DNA of 64,000 nucleotides. Source: Chamaecrista fasciculata. Lineage: Eukaryota; Streptophyta; Magnoliopsida; Fabales; Fabaceae. A program made the position numbers and the translations under genes. The notes below the pieces were generated by a model. That model was not told the DNA's origin. It did not search any database and saw nothing but the letters and a program-made list of their open reading frames with translations. Position 1 is the first letter of the stretch. Each line of letters opens with the position of its first letter. Location: contig QANZ01037829.1 of the NCBI GenBank assembly GCA_003254925.1, positions 131,823-195,822 of the forward strand, read 5' to 3'. This document shows positions 22,336 through 34,216 of this stretch, piece after piece.

Positions 22336-25300
22336 ATGGCGACGTCTAGCAACGTTTCTTCTTCCACTACCCCTTCTCTTTTGTCTCCTACCACACCTTC
22401 TGCTATTTCTGCTGCGCCGCCGTCTCGTACCTCATATACCATTTTTGGTTCTTCAAGCCAGAATGTCTCCGTCAAGCTGGACCGGGGAAATTATTTGTTC
22501 TGGGAATCTGTGGTTCTTCCCCTTATTGAAGGAAACATGTTGGTTTCCCACATCGACGGCACCGCCGTCCTTCCTCCTCGTCTTGCTGCAGATGGCTCTC
22601 CTAACCCTGCTTATAATGAATGGTTTGCTATTGACCGTTTGCTTGTAGGTTTTCTTCGTGGTGCAATGACACAGGATGTCGGTGCAAATCTGATGCACTG
22701 TCGCACGGCCAAAGAACTCTGGGATGGCGCTCGTGCTCTCACCTGTGCTAATATCAAATCGAGAGTGATGGTGTTCAAGCAGGAACTCCACAAAGCTCGG
22801 AAACAGGGTATGAAAATGGCAGATTATTTGGGGAAGATGAAGAACTTGGCTGATCAGTTGCAGCTTGCTGGTGCTCCAGTGCCGATGGAGGACCTCATTA
22901 TGCACACCTTGACTGGTTTGGATGCTGACTATAACTCTGTTGTTTGGGGTTTAAATCGTGTACCTAATCTCACTTGGATAGACTTGCAATCTGAGTTATT
23001 GGCCTGTGAAAGTCGTTTGGAACAGCTTGCTCAGGAATCAACCCTTGGTGCTCCACCCTCAGCTCATGTTGCTCAGAAAGATGGTTCTGATTCTTCTCGT
23101 GGCTCTTCTGATCGTGGCAATTGGAGGGGTGCACGAGGTGGTTTCCGTGGTGGACGCAGGGGAGGTTCTCGTGGTCGCAGGGGCAATTATCAGAACAACT
23201 TTAATCACTATGGAGGTAACAGTAACAGTAATCGTCCCTACTGTCATTTATGTGAGAAATTTGGTCACACAGTTGTGAATTGTTTTCACCGATTTGATAG
23301 ATCATTTCAGCCTCCTTCACATCAAAATTCTTATTCTAATTTTCAACCTCAAGCTATGTATGCAAGTCCACAGGTTGTTCATGATCCCTCTTGGTATTTT
23401 GATAGTGGTGCTTCCCACCATGTGGCTTCTCATCCTGCTCAGTTAGACAATTACACTCCAGGTAATATGTCTTTATTTACCTGCACTGGAGATAGAACAC
23501 CTGTTACTGGGATAGGAACTGCAACATTAAAAACATCACATGCTGATTTAGTACTTAAGAATGTCTTAGTTGTTCCTGCTGCTACGAAAAATTTGCTCAG
23601 TATTCAGAAGCTTACTCAAGATAATCCAGTGGCTGTGCATTTTACTGACTCTTTGTGTGTTGTGAAGGACAAGATGACCAATCAGTCATTAGTGCAAGGG
23701 ATTCCCAACCAAGGGATGTATCAGATGGCTAAGGGTTCTACAGCTCAAGTTTGTGTTGCCCAGCAGAGGGAGGATCAGAATTTCTTACAATGGCACTACA
23801 AACTTGGGCATCCTAGTGATCGCATTGTCAAGCAAGTCCTAAATAAGTGTAATCTGAATTTTCAGTGTTCCAAAACTGTTTGTGAAGCTTGTCAATGTGG
23901 CAAATCTAAGTTTCTTCCTTTTCCTAGGTCTTTATCTCATGCTAAGGCTCCATTAGACTTGATACATACTGATATTTGGGGACCTTCACCCACTCTTTCA
24001 GTTCATGGTTATAGATTTTACATATTGTTCATTGATGATTATAGCCGTTATACTTGGATATATCCGCTGAAATACAAGGGAGAGGCTGTGAGTGTGTTTA
24101 ATGTTTTTAAAGCCTATGTTGAAAACAGATTCAGTTCGAAAATCAAAGTTTTACAATGTGACAATGGTGGAGAGTTTAAGCCTTTTATTTCCATTTGTCA
24201 ACAAGCTGGAATAGAAATCAGAAATACATGTCCCTATACCTCAGAGCAAAATGGAAGGGTTGAAAGAAAACATAGGCATGTAGTTGAAATGGGATTGACA
24301 CTTTTGGCTCAAGCTAAGTTACCATTAACCTATTGGTTTGAAGCTTTCCAAACAGCAGTACACATAATTAACCGATTACCCACTCCAATTCTCAAAGATT
24401 CAACACCCTTGTTTCAACTTTTTAAAGAAGAACCGAATTATAAAGACTTACAAGCTTTTGGTTGTGCATGCTTTCCTTGTTTGAAGCCTTACAATCAGCA
24501 TAAATTTCAATATCACAGTCAAAAGTGTGTCTATTTAGGACCAGCTTCGCAGCAAAAAGGATTCCGGTGTTTGAGCTCTACTGGAAGGATATACGTCTCA
24601 AGACATGTTGTTTTTGACCCTTCCACTTTTCCTTGTGCGCAAGGATTTTTAAATCGCCATGAGACCTCTAGTTCTAATGAATGTATTGTTCCCTTTCCAG
24701 TCTTAAATATGCAGGTTCAAAATGAGAATATAAATCCTCCAACGGATCCTTCCTCAACGGCTAAATCAAAAGGAGTCATCTCCTCATCTGCTTCGCCACG
24801 TGACTCATCATCCAGCCATTCAAATTCTTCTTCCTCATGTGCTGATTCATGTGCTGATTTAAGTGAGTCACGTGCCCTTGATGTGTCTTCTCCTCCACAA
24901 CTCGCAGATGATATTGGGCCAGCTCCTTCTCAGGCCCAACCTTTGAGGCATGTAATGGTGACTAGAGCAAGAGATGGTATCCACAAACCCAAGGTGCCAT
25001 ATATTGGGCTTGCTGAGTATAAGCCCATGTTTGCAAGTGATGCTGTTCAGTTGAAGCCAGGAGGTGCTGTGCGTTTTGATAAGTCAAGTGAAGCTGTGCG
25101 TTTTAAAAATACTGATGCTGATCGTTTTAAAGAAATCGAGCCTCTCACACCTTCAGAAGCTTTGTCTTCCCCATGTTGGAAGGAAGCCATGGATGCAGAG
25201 TTTCGTGCACTGCAAAATAATCGCACCTGGGTTTTGGTTCCACCCTCGAAAGATCAGAAGGTTGTTGATTCTAAGTGGGTCTTTAAGATTAAATATAACA

Positions 25301-26700
25301 CAGATGGCTCAATCTCGAAACACAAAGCAAGGTTGGTTGCAAAGGGCTTTCAACAGGTTCCAGGTATTGATTTCGGAGAAACTTTTAGTCCTGTCATTAA
25401 AGCAACCACTGTTCGAATTATACTCACACTTGCAGTGACATTTTCTTGGCCGGTAAGACAGCTCGATGTCAATAATGCTTTCCTCAATGGCTTGCTGAAG
25501 GAGGATGTTTTTATGAAACAACCAGTTGGTTTTCAGGATCCACAGCGACCACAGCATGTATGTAAACTGGTTAAAGCCTTGTATGGTTTGAAACAAGCGC
25601 CGCGTGCATGGTTTGAGAGGTTGCGGAATATTTTAATACAGTGGGGTTTTCAGAATTCTAAAACTGATGTCTCTCTGTTTTTCTTGAAGACAACTAGCCT
25701 TACTGTGTTTGTTTTGATATATGTCGACGACATATTGGTCACTGGCAACAATGGGGACTATTTAGCTGCTTTTACTCAGAAGCTCAATAACATGTTTGCT
25801 TTGAAGGATTTAGGGTCGTTGTCCTACTTCTTAGGCATTGAAGTTTGTCGAGATAAATCGGGTATGTTTTTGAGTCAAGGCAAGTACATTTCAGATGTGC
25901 TACAGAGGTTTAATATGAGTGGTTGTGCTTCGGTCTCGACTCCAATGGTGACTGGAAGAAAATTTACTGCGAAAGATGGAAAGCTCATGGATGATCCTTA
26001 TGTGTATCGGAGAGCTATTGGGTCACTTCAATATATTACAACCACCAGACCCGACATCTCGTTTGCAGTAAACAAGTTGAGTCAGTTTCTTGCAGCACCT
26101 ACTGACGTTCATTTTGCAGGGGTCAAGCGTATAATGCGATATCTCAAAGGCACGAAGCATCTGGGCTTGCATTTAAAACCTGTGGATTCTCTGAAAATTA
26201 TTGCGTTTACTGATGCGGATTGGGCTACCGACTTAGATGATCGGAAGTCAATCGGTGGCATGTGTACATATCTGGGAAATACTTTAATTAGCTGGTCTTC
26301 ACGAAAACAAAAAGTTGTTTCCAGGTCGAGTACAGAGTCCGAATACAGGGCACTAGCTGATACTGCAGCAGAGATAAAATGGGTTGCTTCTCTTCTTGAC
26401 GAGTTGGGGTTCACTGTTAAGCAACCATCAATGGTCTGGTGCGATAACTTGAGTGCCAAAGCTTTAGCAGAAAATCCAGTGCAGCATACTCGGAGTAAAC
26501 ACATAGAGATAGATGTTCATTTTATTAGGGATTTGATTCTTTCAAAACAGCTTGATGTAAGCTACATTCCTTCAGCCCTTCAGGTTGCTGATTGCTTGAC
26601 GAAGGCCTTGACTCAGACACAGTTTGAGAAAGATCGAACCAAACTTGGACTGTGTGTAATACCGTCCAGTTTGAGGGAGAGAGTTAAAGCAGAGGGTTAA
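22336..26700 (+). CDS. Copia gag-pol polyprotein
   Basis: One frame of 1,454 residues, starting at the ATG just after the primer site; an upstream in-frame ATG at 22192 lies inside the LTR and is unlikely. Order of parts: gag with a UBN2-like region and an Arg/Gly-rich stretch; a zinc knuckle CHLCEKFGHTVVNC; aspartic protease with DSGASHH; integrase with its His/Cys zinc site and the acidic catalytic residues (TDIWGP, DNGGEF); reverse transcriptase with YVDDILVTG; RNase H with TDADWATD and STESEYRAL. Integrase before reverse transcriptase defines Copia. No stop or frameshift is visible, so it could be autonomous. The lineage may be Ale/Retrofit, which I infer weakly from the gag. The stop lies inside the 3' LTR. 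Confidence 0.96.
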   Translation: MATSSNVSSSTTPSLLSPTTPSAISAAPPSRTSYTIFGSSSQNVSVKLDRGNYLFWESVVLPLIEGNMLVSHIDGTAVLPPRLAADGSPNPAYNEWFAIDRLLVGFLRGAMTQDVGANLMHCRTAKELWDGARALTCANIKSRVMVFKQELHKARKQGMKMADYLGKMKNLADQLQLAGAPVPMEDLIMHTLTGLDADYNSVVWGLNRVPNLTWIDLQSELLACESRLEQLAQESTLGAPPSAHVAQKDGSDSSRGSSDRGNWRGARGGFRGGRRGGSRGRRGNYQNNFNHYGGNSNSNRPYCHLCEKFGHTVVNCFHRFDRSFQPPSHQNSYSNFQPQAMYASPQVVHDPSWYFDSGASHHVASHPAQLDNYTPGNMSLFTCTGDRTPVTGIGTATLKTSHADLVLKNVLVVPAATKNLLSIQKLTQDNPVAVHFTDSLCVVKDKMTNQSLVQGIPNQGMYQMAKGSTAQVCVAQQREDQNFLQWHYKLGHPSDRIVKQVLNKCNLNFQCSKTVCEACQCGKSKFLPFPRSLSHAKAPLDLIHTDIWGPSPTLSVHGYRFYILFIDDYSRYTWIYPLKYKGEAVSVFNVFKAYVENRFSSKIKVLQCDNGGEFKPFISICQQAGIEIRNTCPYTSEQNGRVERKHRHVVEMGLTLLAQAKLPLTYWFEAFQTAVHIINRLPTPILKDSTPLFQLFKEEPNYKDLQAFGCACFPCLKPYNQHKFQYHSQKCVYLGPASQQKGFRCLSSTGRIYVSRHVVFDPSTFPCAQGFLNRHETSSSNECIVPFPVLNMQVQNENINPPTDPSSTAKSKGVISSSASPRDSSSSHSNSSSSCADSCADLSESRALDVSSPPQLADDIGPAPSQAQPLRHVMVTRARDGIHKPKVPYIGLAEYKPMFASDAVQLKPGGAVRFDKSSEAVRFKNTDADRFKEIEPLTPSEALSSPCWKEAMDAEFRALQNNRTWVLVPPSKDQKVVDSKWVFKIKYNTDGSISKHKARLVAKGFQQVPGIDFGETFSPVIKATTVRIILTLAVTFSWPVRQLDVNNAFLNGLLKEDVFMKQPVGFQDPQRPQHVCKLVKALYGLKQAPRAWFERLRNILIQWGFQNSKTDVSLFFLKTTSLTVFVLIYVDDILVTGNNGDYLAAFTQKLNNMFALKDLGSLSYFLGIEVCRDKSGMFLSQGKYISDVLQRFNMSGCASVSTPMVTGRKFTAKDGKLMDDPYVYRRAIGSLQYITTTRPDISFAVNKLSQFLAAPTDVHFAGVKRIMRYLKGTKHLGLHLKPVDSLKIIAFTDADWATDLDDRKSIGGMCTYLGNTLISWSSRKQKVVSRSSTESEYRALADTAAEIKWVASLLDELGFTVKQPSMVWCDNLSAKALAENPVQHTRSKHIEIDVHFIRDLILSKQLDVSYIPSALQVADCLTKALTQTQFEKDRTKLGLCVIPSSLRERVKAEG

Positions 26701-26878
26701 AGTTGTATTTACCTTGCTGTAATTGTAAATATTCGTAGTATAGCAATTCATCTCAGTCATACACGTGTAGGATTCAGATTTGTGTATTGTAGTGATTGTA
26801 ACAGAATATTGTTATTCATTCTGTATAAAGGTCCCCTACTGGTATGGTTTCAATCCATCCAGAATTATTCAGAAATAT
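26683..26878 (+). repeat. 3' LTR of the Copia element, apparently lacking its last 29 bp
   Basis: Identical to 22095-22290, then joined directly to subtilase sequence (GGTTTCAATCC...). A 16-bp word, TATGGTTTCAATCCAT, occurs within it at 26843-26858 and again across the junction at 26876-26891. Confidence 0.85.
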
Positions 26879-28735
26879 GGTTTCAATCCATTGTTATTGT
26901 TACCATCCACTAGGGTTTTCCCATCTTTGTAAGTTGTGTATGCTGTTGTCATAAAGGCAGACTTGATAGTTGCTGGGCTCCATTCTGGATGAGCTCCTTT
27001 TATAATTGCAGCTAACCCACTTACATGGGGGCAGGACATGGATGTACCAGAAATGATGTTGAAGATCACATGCCTTTTGTCTTTACCAGTCAAGCCGGTC
27101 GGTCCAACTACGCCGGTCCAGGCAGCTAAAATGCTCTGTCCTGGAGCTATCAGGTCTGGTTTGAGTATCTGTCGCGTCAACAAATTTGGACCTCTGGAAC
27201 TGAAATATGCCACCATAGGGGACGGTTCAACTCCCAACTTGGTACCTCCAAAAGTTAGTGTAGCGGTGGGATTGGGGTTAGAGAAGACATAGTTCTTCAG
27301 TTCATTACTGGATCTCTCACCCAAATTAACCCCAGGAATGAGATGTGCAGTGGGAAGTAAGTTTTCCCCTTCAGCCACGGTGTTTGCTAAAACCATCCCT
27401 AACCCACCAGCTTTCTTCACCACATAACCCTTTTGCGCCCCAGAAATAACTCCTCGATCGCATATCACAATCTTTCCCGAAACTTTTGAGTGAACTAAGC
27501 TATCTTCAATGCAATAACTTGTTGTACTGCTTACGTTACCTGCGTAAACAATTGGCAACGAATCAGGCAAGAGTTTGCCGTAATAAAGAGAAACGCCAGT
27601 ATATCTCTTCCCGTCTTCAGTGGTGACATAGGCTGGGAAATCACGGTCAATGGTTCCAGCGCCCACAGTGGTTATCCATGGCGCCACATTAGACAAGGAT
27701 CCTTGACTAGGGCCACTATTTCCTGCTGAAGCAGATACGAAAATTCCCTTATCGACGGCTTTAAAAGTTCCAATAGCAATAATGTCTCTGAAGTATTCAT
27801 CTATCGCTCCCCCAAGAGATATGGAAAGGATATCAACACCGTCCTCGATAGCCTTGTCCATCCCAGCAACAATGTCACTAAAATAGCAACCTTCCCAACA
27901 CACCTTGTACATTGCCAATCGAGCTTGTGTGGCCATCCCTCTTGCTGTGCCTGAAGCATAACCAGCTAGGCTTGCTCCTGCAACCACCGATCCACCTGCT
28001 GTAGATGAAGTATGAGTTCCATGGCCATCATCATCCCTCGGTGATCTTGTTAGTTCAGTTTCATTGATGGGTCTGACAGATGCTTCATAGCCTTTAGGGA
28101 AAAACCTTGCACCCACAAGTTTCCTGTTGCAACTAGACAAAGTGAAGTTTGGTCCAGTCTCACACTTACCCTTCCACCTACTGGGTATGGGACCAAGTCC
28201 CTTGTCGTGGAAGCTTCTTCGCTCCGGCCACACACCGGTATCAAGTAATCCAATAATCACATCGCTCTGGTTGTCACGGCTGGGTAAAATAGTGGTAAGA
28301 TTTTCTAAACCAAGGAATTCTGGTGTTCGACTAGTGTGAAGCTCGTATCGAGCATCAGGGATGACAGATAGAACCCCTACTTGCGAAGCAAGTAAGTCTG
28401 CTTCTTGCTTGGTCAGCCTTGTGGAGAAGCCATGGACCACATGTTTATAGGTGTAGAGAATCTCTGCTCTGTCTGATACTGATCTTAGTGATGACTCAAA
28501 CCAGCCAAGATGATCTGTGAAATATTCTGGCATACTGGACTCATCCATGTGAATGATGTACGTTGATTTAGATTGCTCTGTTATCTTTTCTGCTAATGTG
28601 GATTTGCAAGAGAAGATTAACAGCAGAAAAATCTGAAGTAACTTGAACATCAGGACCACCATCTTCGTTACTGTATATGCCTTGAGAATTTGAGTTTTAG
28701 TTGATTGAATATTAAAAATGCAGAGAATTGAACTG

Positions 28736-28744
28736 TTATTTATA
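28736..28744 (-). promoter_or_regulatory. TATA box of the disrupted subtilase
   Basis: On the minus strand it reads TATAAATAA, 75-82 bp upstream of the ATG at 28662. The promoter looks intact, so the truncated gene may still be transcribed. Confidence 0.6.
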
Positions 28745-29720
28745 GCACTTATGGTGGTGCATTATCAGCTCTAGCATGTAAACATTCTTTTACATGTTAC
28801 GTAGTTGCTTATTCTTATTTTAGCATGGAGGGGTCCTTTTGGAAATCGCCACTAGAACTGAAATGGGACGCACAATCATATTGTCCTAAATGTATATGTT
28901 TTGTAACAACCCAAATAACAGAAATGGAAAATAATACGAAAACAGAAATTTTTCTAATAAAACAAATTGATTATAAGAGGAAGAGTGCTAACATTAAGTC
29001 GGTTTCGAGCATCAGAAAAGGTATTTTATATCCTCTGTTTTTCTTTAATATGGAAAAAGACAATAGTTTCAATTTTCCAAGTGTTTTTAAGTGTGGTATG
29101 ATTTATACATGATTAGAGGCTTGTACATCTATGATATTTTGCTCAATAAAACATATATTCCTCATTTCTTTTAATAAATTTTGTAACTAGGTTGTATTCT
29201 AAAAAATGTGTTGTCCTTTAGAGTTTGTTTTTATTTTATCTTGTGTATCTTCAGAAGAATAAAGCCTAATTGCACTTGTTATTTTTAGAGTATTGCAACA
29301 GTTTCATTAGTGCATTTTCATTAGACCGCGTTATGTTGTATGAGCTATCCTTCAAGAATGAAGCTACCATAAATATGCAAATGGGATGAATAATGGAAAT
29401 ATGACACGAAGCCTGAAGGTGTGACTATCAAATAAAATTCTGGATGTGCCGTCATCGAATTTGCTTTTTACATGCAATATATTATTAGTTAGTTCTTAAA
29501 ACGTCCCTAATACCATATTTTCATATCAAATTTCGAATAAAGAAATATGAGCCCAATCATTTAAACAAAAAAAAATCTAAAATGGAAGCCATTGCCATTA
29601 GAGAAAGCAGAATATTTCCTTTGCGTATATTTAGCTTGGATAACGAGGAATTACAGTTCAGACGTGTGATAGTGGCGTCCATTTTGGGGAAGTCTCTGCA
29701 TGATATTTGTTTGGATGTTT

Positions 29721-30001
29721 ACCTATGAAGGCAGTTAGTAAATCAGATCATAGTTTTAAATATAACGTTATTTTTTATATTAGTGCATTTAAGAAATATT
29801 AGTGAAAATGTTTACCTATACCTTCTTTAGCCTAATATAAAAAATAACCAAAAATTCTAAATAATTTATCCAATTTCTTAATCATCAAACAAATATTAGG
29901 CTAAATATTAGTGCATTTATGGTCGCTATACCTCTATGAAGGCAGGAAGTAAATCAGATCATAGTTCTAAATTATTTAGAATTTTAGGTTATTTTTTATA
30001 T
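29721..30001. repeat. direct repeat enclosing an inverted repeat
   Basis: A phrase of about 38 bp, 'ctatgaaggcag...aaatcagatcatagtt', occurs at 29723 and 29933. Between and beside the copies, 29835-29868 (ATATAAAAAATAACCAAAAA...) is the near reverse complement of 29967-30000, with about 100 bp between arms. It may be a degraded element end or a hairpin-forming transcript. Confidence 0.6.
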
Positions 30002-31681
30002 TGCTCAAGGTGAAATAGAAAAATATTAATAAAATAGGAGATAAAGACATACAAGTAATCCTATTTATAAATAAACTACATTCTATATTTGAAATTAATA
30101 TCATCAATTTTTTAAAAGAAAAAAAATTGATCCAAAGTTTCCAAATATTTGACTGAGTCTTTTTTTAGCTTTTTATTTTTTGACGAAGTAAGTTTTTTTT
30201 TTAACTTGATACACTAGTAAGTTGCCAAGTAATTGGAAGGATTTGTAACTTTACAAGCGCCTAGCCAGGATGAAGAAAATCATATATATCGTCCGTTTAA
30301 CCAAATCATTGCATAATAAAGAAATTCTTATTCGCGTGGAAAGCAACATTTAATCTAGTTTTTGGATGATAACTGATAAGAGTATTATATAACTTGCACG
30401 ACAACATAGAAACTATTTGAGTTTATTGTAAATTTGACTACATGCGTAGTTATTACTCAATGATAAATTATAAAGACTTTTAACTATATTCCTTTAGTCC
30501 ATTATTAGGATGTAGACAAGGGTATTCAAAATTGAATTAATTAAACCGAACCAAAATGAAAAATGAATGATTTGACTTGGTTTAAAATCTACTTATTTTA
30601 AACAATTTGATTCAATAATCAATAGTGGTTTGTATATTCAATCGAACAAATTGTTTGTACTCTTATTTAGTTTTTTTTTTTTTTNTATGAAGAACTTATA
30701 GTATCAATAAATTATAAGAATAATTATATATTTACAAATTCCAATTATAATTCTAATAGTTTATAAAACTCTTTTTTATTAGATTTATAATATTTTTTTA
30801 TTTATATGCAAATAAATTATAAAAATAATTATATATAATGTTTGAGACAAAATTAATAATAATAAACTTTAAATTACTCAAATTAAAAAGAAATCGCTCC
30901 AAACTGTTCAACAAATACCAATGCAGGCGTTACTTTGGAAGGTCAGCATCATGCTGAAACCAATCATGAGAATTATGAAAGATAAACCATGAAATGAAAT
31001 GAGGTAATGAACCATCCTTTGTTGATGATGAGATTAGATTCTTTAAAGTTCATTTCTCTATTTTTTTTTATGAAGTTAGAGAGAAAAAAATATGAAATTT
31101 ATAAAATAAAAATATTTAAAATTATATTTTTTTTTCTCTCCTACTCTACAAGAAATATAAATAAAAGAATTTTAAAGAATTTATTTCCGATATCATTCTG
31201 TACCATGGTGTCATTTCAGTTTCAGTCAAAGGCAACTGAAGTTGCTCAACCAATGAAAGAATGAGGAATCAGGAAAGAGAAAGAAAAAGAAAAATTTAAA
31301 GAACTTACAATTTAATTGAAATTCCACCCTTCAAGAAATTGACCTCGTCACACGCAGATTACCATTTATGAATTAGCTATGGCCAAAGGAATGCACGTCT
31401 AATTAGACGCAGATTGTATATTTCTACAAGCAATGGATTAGAATACAGACACGCCAATGTGTTGGGTCTGAAAATAATAACCTTACACAACTTGTTTTGT
31501 GAAAGGTAATAAGGTATTATTCCTCCAACAGAAAATTGACAATAATTCAAAAGTCAAAACATATATATCGTTTACGCATTTAAGTGAGTTGAATGATCAG
31601 GTGTTTAAGAGGACTAATTCTAATTAGAATTGACGATCTATAGAACTTAATTACAAGAATTTTTGTTCTATTCTTTTATTT

Positions 31682-32587
31682 TAAGAGTAAACTAATAATT
31701 TAGTCCCAAAAAGATTACTAAAGTGACAACTCAGTCCTTTAAAGATTAAAATAGTATACTAATTGATCTTTTTTATGGACTAAATAATATACCGTTTTAA
31801 TATTTTAAAGACTAAAATAATACCGTTTTGATCTTTTAGGGACTAAATTGTATATTTAAATCTTTTAGAGATTGAATTGTTAGCTCGATGATCTTTCAGG
31901 GACTAAATGTTAGTATAGTTAGTAATTAAAGTCCCACATTGGATAAGTTATAGAATTGAGAAGGGTATATAAATGATTGTTAAGTCATTTATAATAATTG
32001 AATTATATATATATGCATATATATATATATATGTCAAAGATGGGCACTTGGGGCAATTGGGCTTCTGGCTAATAATTAATTTTAATTATTGTTTTTTCGA
32101 ATTGATTAATTAATTAATTAATTCGAATTATAAACAGAGAAGTGCCCATTTATGAACAGTCATGAACATTCATTATAAACAGAGAATTCGGTTTAATCCT
32201 GAACAGACATGATTCTTCACTTTTAAACAGATATGAATGTTCATTTATGAAAGGTTGTAACCTGTTATTTATGTTAGAATCTGAAAGGTTGCATCTGTTC
32301 AGATTTTTCCTATAAATAACACTTCTTCTCAAAAACACAGAGCATCTCATATTCAACTTATCTTTCTCTGTTTTGTGTTCAGAAGGTGTTATAGCAGTGC
32401 TGGCTATAACACCAGGCTTTGTAAATCCTGGAGGAAATCTGCCATACAAACCCAGCAGCATACAAATAGTGGGGGCTTAATTTCCATAAGGACAGTGACC
32501 ACACTATCAAAGCCTACTCTGTTTTCGTGTTCTATCAAAAGTCTATACTATATTCTTCTAACACTAAATTGTTAATTTACTCTTATT
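31682..32587. mobile_element. small foldback element interrupted by a solo LTR
   Basis: Left end 'taagagtaaactaataatttag' (31682 on) and right end 'ctaaattgttaatttactctta' (32564 on) are inverted copies. The body consists of 'gattaaaatagta...gactaaat' units. Removing the LTR and one copy of its target duplication leaves about 245 bp. Built of the same style of 'ttagtccc' phrases as the other foldbacks. Confidence 0.65.
31908..32563 (+). mobile_element. solo LTR, 656 bp, with 5-bp target duplication
   Basis: It starts TGTTAGTATAGTTAG and ends TTCTTCTAACA (TGTTAG...CTAACA). It is flanked on both sides by CTAAA (31903-31907 and 32564-32568), the 5-bp duplication typical of LTR elements. AGTCCCACATTGG near the left end and GTATATAAATG about 35 bp later look like the U3 promoter. 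There is no internal coding region, so it is a recombination remnant. Confidence 0.82.
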
Positions 32588-34216
32588 TTAACTTCTGCAT
32601 ACAACAACGATTGGTAAGTACTGACTACTGATGGAAGTAAGATGTTGTTAATGATAATTCATCTATGCACTCATTTGAATTTGATCATTCATCCATTTTG
32701 TGATGTTAGTCGTTAGATGCTTAGTACCTATTCTAATTTAGGATAATTTTGAAATTCTCAATTTGAATTAGATAGTTTTATCTGAATCCAAAGCCTTTAT
32801 TTTATTTTGTTTTCAGACATAATCCAAAGCCTTTATAATGTTGATTAAAAAAAAGGGCTTTATAACGACGGTTCCTCTGTGAATGCATGCTTTGGTCTTC
32901 ATTCAAAAGAAGATGAAATAAACTTCAATTGGAATAAGGATGGTTGGATTAGTTTAATTTGACTCACCAATTCACTATAAATTTGAACTAACTCACCTGT
33001 TGTCGTTAAAGTTAATATTGACATGTACTTTAGCATATTTAAATCTCACTATAATAGTATAATTATAGGGTATGTTTAGATTTGGGATATTAAGAAAGAG
33101 AAGAGTGAAACATCTTTCTCTTGTTTAAAAATTTAAAAATTAGAAGAGGAGAGAATGAGAGATTAAAAATTAATCCTCTATTCTCTTCCCCCTTTATAAA
33201 TTCTAATTACTCTAAATTGAAGTACTTTGAGAGAGAAATTAATGATCAAACAAGAGGAATAAACTTAAGGACTTAATCTTCTTCTACCCTTCCTTCCCTT
33301 CCCTTCTTATGAAATCTCTCCGCTTCACTTCCTCTCTTAATTGCTAAAAAATATATGACTCATAAAGAGGCATATAAATAAAATGTATATTTTAATTTTA
33401 AGGAAGGTGTATATGTACGTAAATGTTAATAAAAGGGAGATATGTAAGTTCAACATCTATTAAAAAAGATGACGATTCGCCCATTTCTAAACATTCAAAT
33501 AAGAACCATTATTGTCAAAAGTCAAAACACTAATCACTACGAGTAAATATTCATCTCGAGTTTGGGACTATAAACGGCTCACTTAACGCAAAATTAACCT
33601 CTTGGAATTGTAACATTTTAAAATAATCTATAAGCTTGGAAGCATATCATATAATTTATACACGCAACTGTACACTATTTTTTGAAAGTTAATGTACAAT
33701 ATTATATATATTAACAATTCAATATTTTAGAACACATTACCATACACTATTTAAGGAACACATAACACCATGCATACTACGAACCACTCTTATTCTCGAG
33801 AATAAAAATTAGTCCTTCGTCTGAAATAAATGCATGAGAACGCTCCCGTTGTTGAGGGATAGAAGCAGAGAAATGTCATCATTTCGTAACCTGAAAATTA
33901 AAATTCCCAATTATATACAATTCAGAACCAAACATTAAATATGATTTTATTACGACAGGATTCCGCAGGGAGACTCCTTTCATTAAGAAATAAATAAAAG
34001 AGCTCTAAAATCTCTCTAGTTGTTTGCCGAGAATGAATTCAACAATGGCGGCAATGTTTGCAATAGCCCATAGACTCTCAACACCATATTTAGATGATTT
34101 ATGATATACCTCCAAATGTTTATATTCCCTTAATATCTCCCATCATAATTGCTTGTGTTCTGTGTGGCTACTCCAGTCTAATGAGGGCGTTCAAAAAGTA
34201 GGACGCACGTCTCAGG

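Larger units (their letters stand above)
22095..26878 (+). mobile_element. full-length Ty1/Copia LTR retrotransposon inside the subtilase
   Basis: Two 196-bp repeats at 22095-22290 and 26683-26878 are identical by eye. They bracket a tRNA-Met-type primer site TGGTATCAGAGC (22322-22333), one uninterrupted gag-pol frame and a purine tract (about 26671-26682). Host bases GGTTTCA occur just outside both ends (22088-22094 and 26879-26885). Identical repeats and an intact frame indicate a very young copy. It lies antisense to the subtilase. The right repeat stops 29 bp before where the left one would normally end (CTCTCA at 22319, next to the primer site), so the right terminus is unusual. Confidence 0.95.
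21565..28662 (-). pseudogene. subtilisin-like serine protease gene split by a Copia insertion
   Basis: The host gene is a single reading frame in two pieces: 26879-28662 codes the N-terminal part and 21565-22087 the C-terminal part. Without the insert they are in frame and total 768 codons, normal for a plant subtilase. The N part has a signal peptide (about 1-24), the I9 prodomain (YIIHMDESSMPEYF), catalytic Asp in IGLLDTGVWPE, His in DDDGHGTHTSSTAGG, oxyanion Asn in ASAGNSGP and Ser in GTSMSCPHVSG. The C part carries NPVAALDPGLVY and the fibronectin-III-like domain. The break falls in a GLKP stretch just after the Ser region, so the present message would stop after about 597 residues and lose the Fn-III domain. 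No other frameshift or stop is seen, so the loss is recent. Plant subtilases are secreted to the apoplast. Confidence 0.93.

Noticed and set aside
28825..29112. Possible small gene upstream of the subtilase
   Set aside because: 95 residues, AT-rich and Lys/Asn-heavy, with no family likeness and no intron or promoter sign.
29721..30001. CRISPR-like direct repeats
   Set aside because: Only two copies, no regular spacing and a plant nuclear context.
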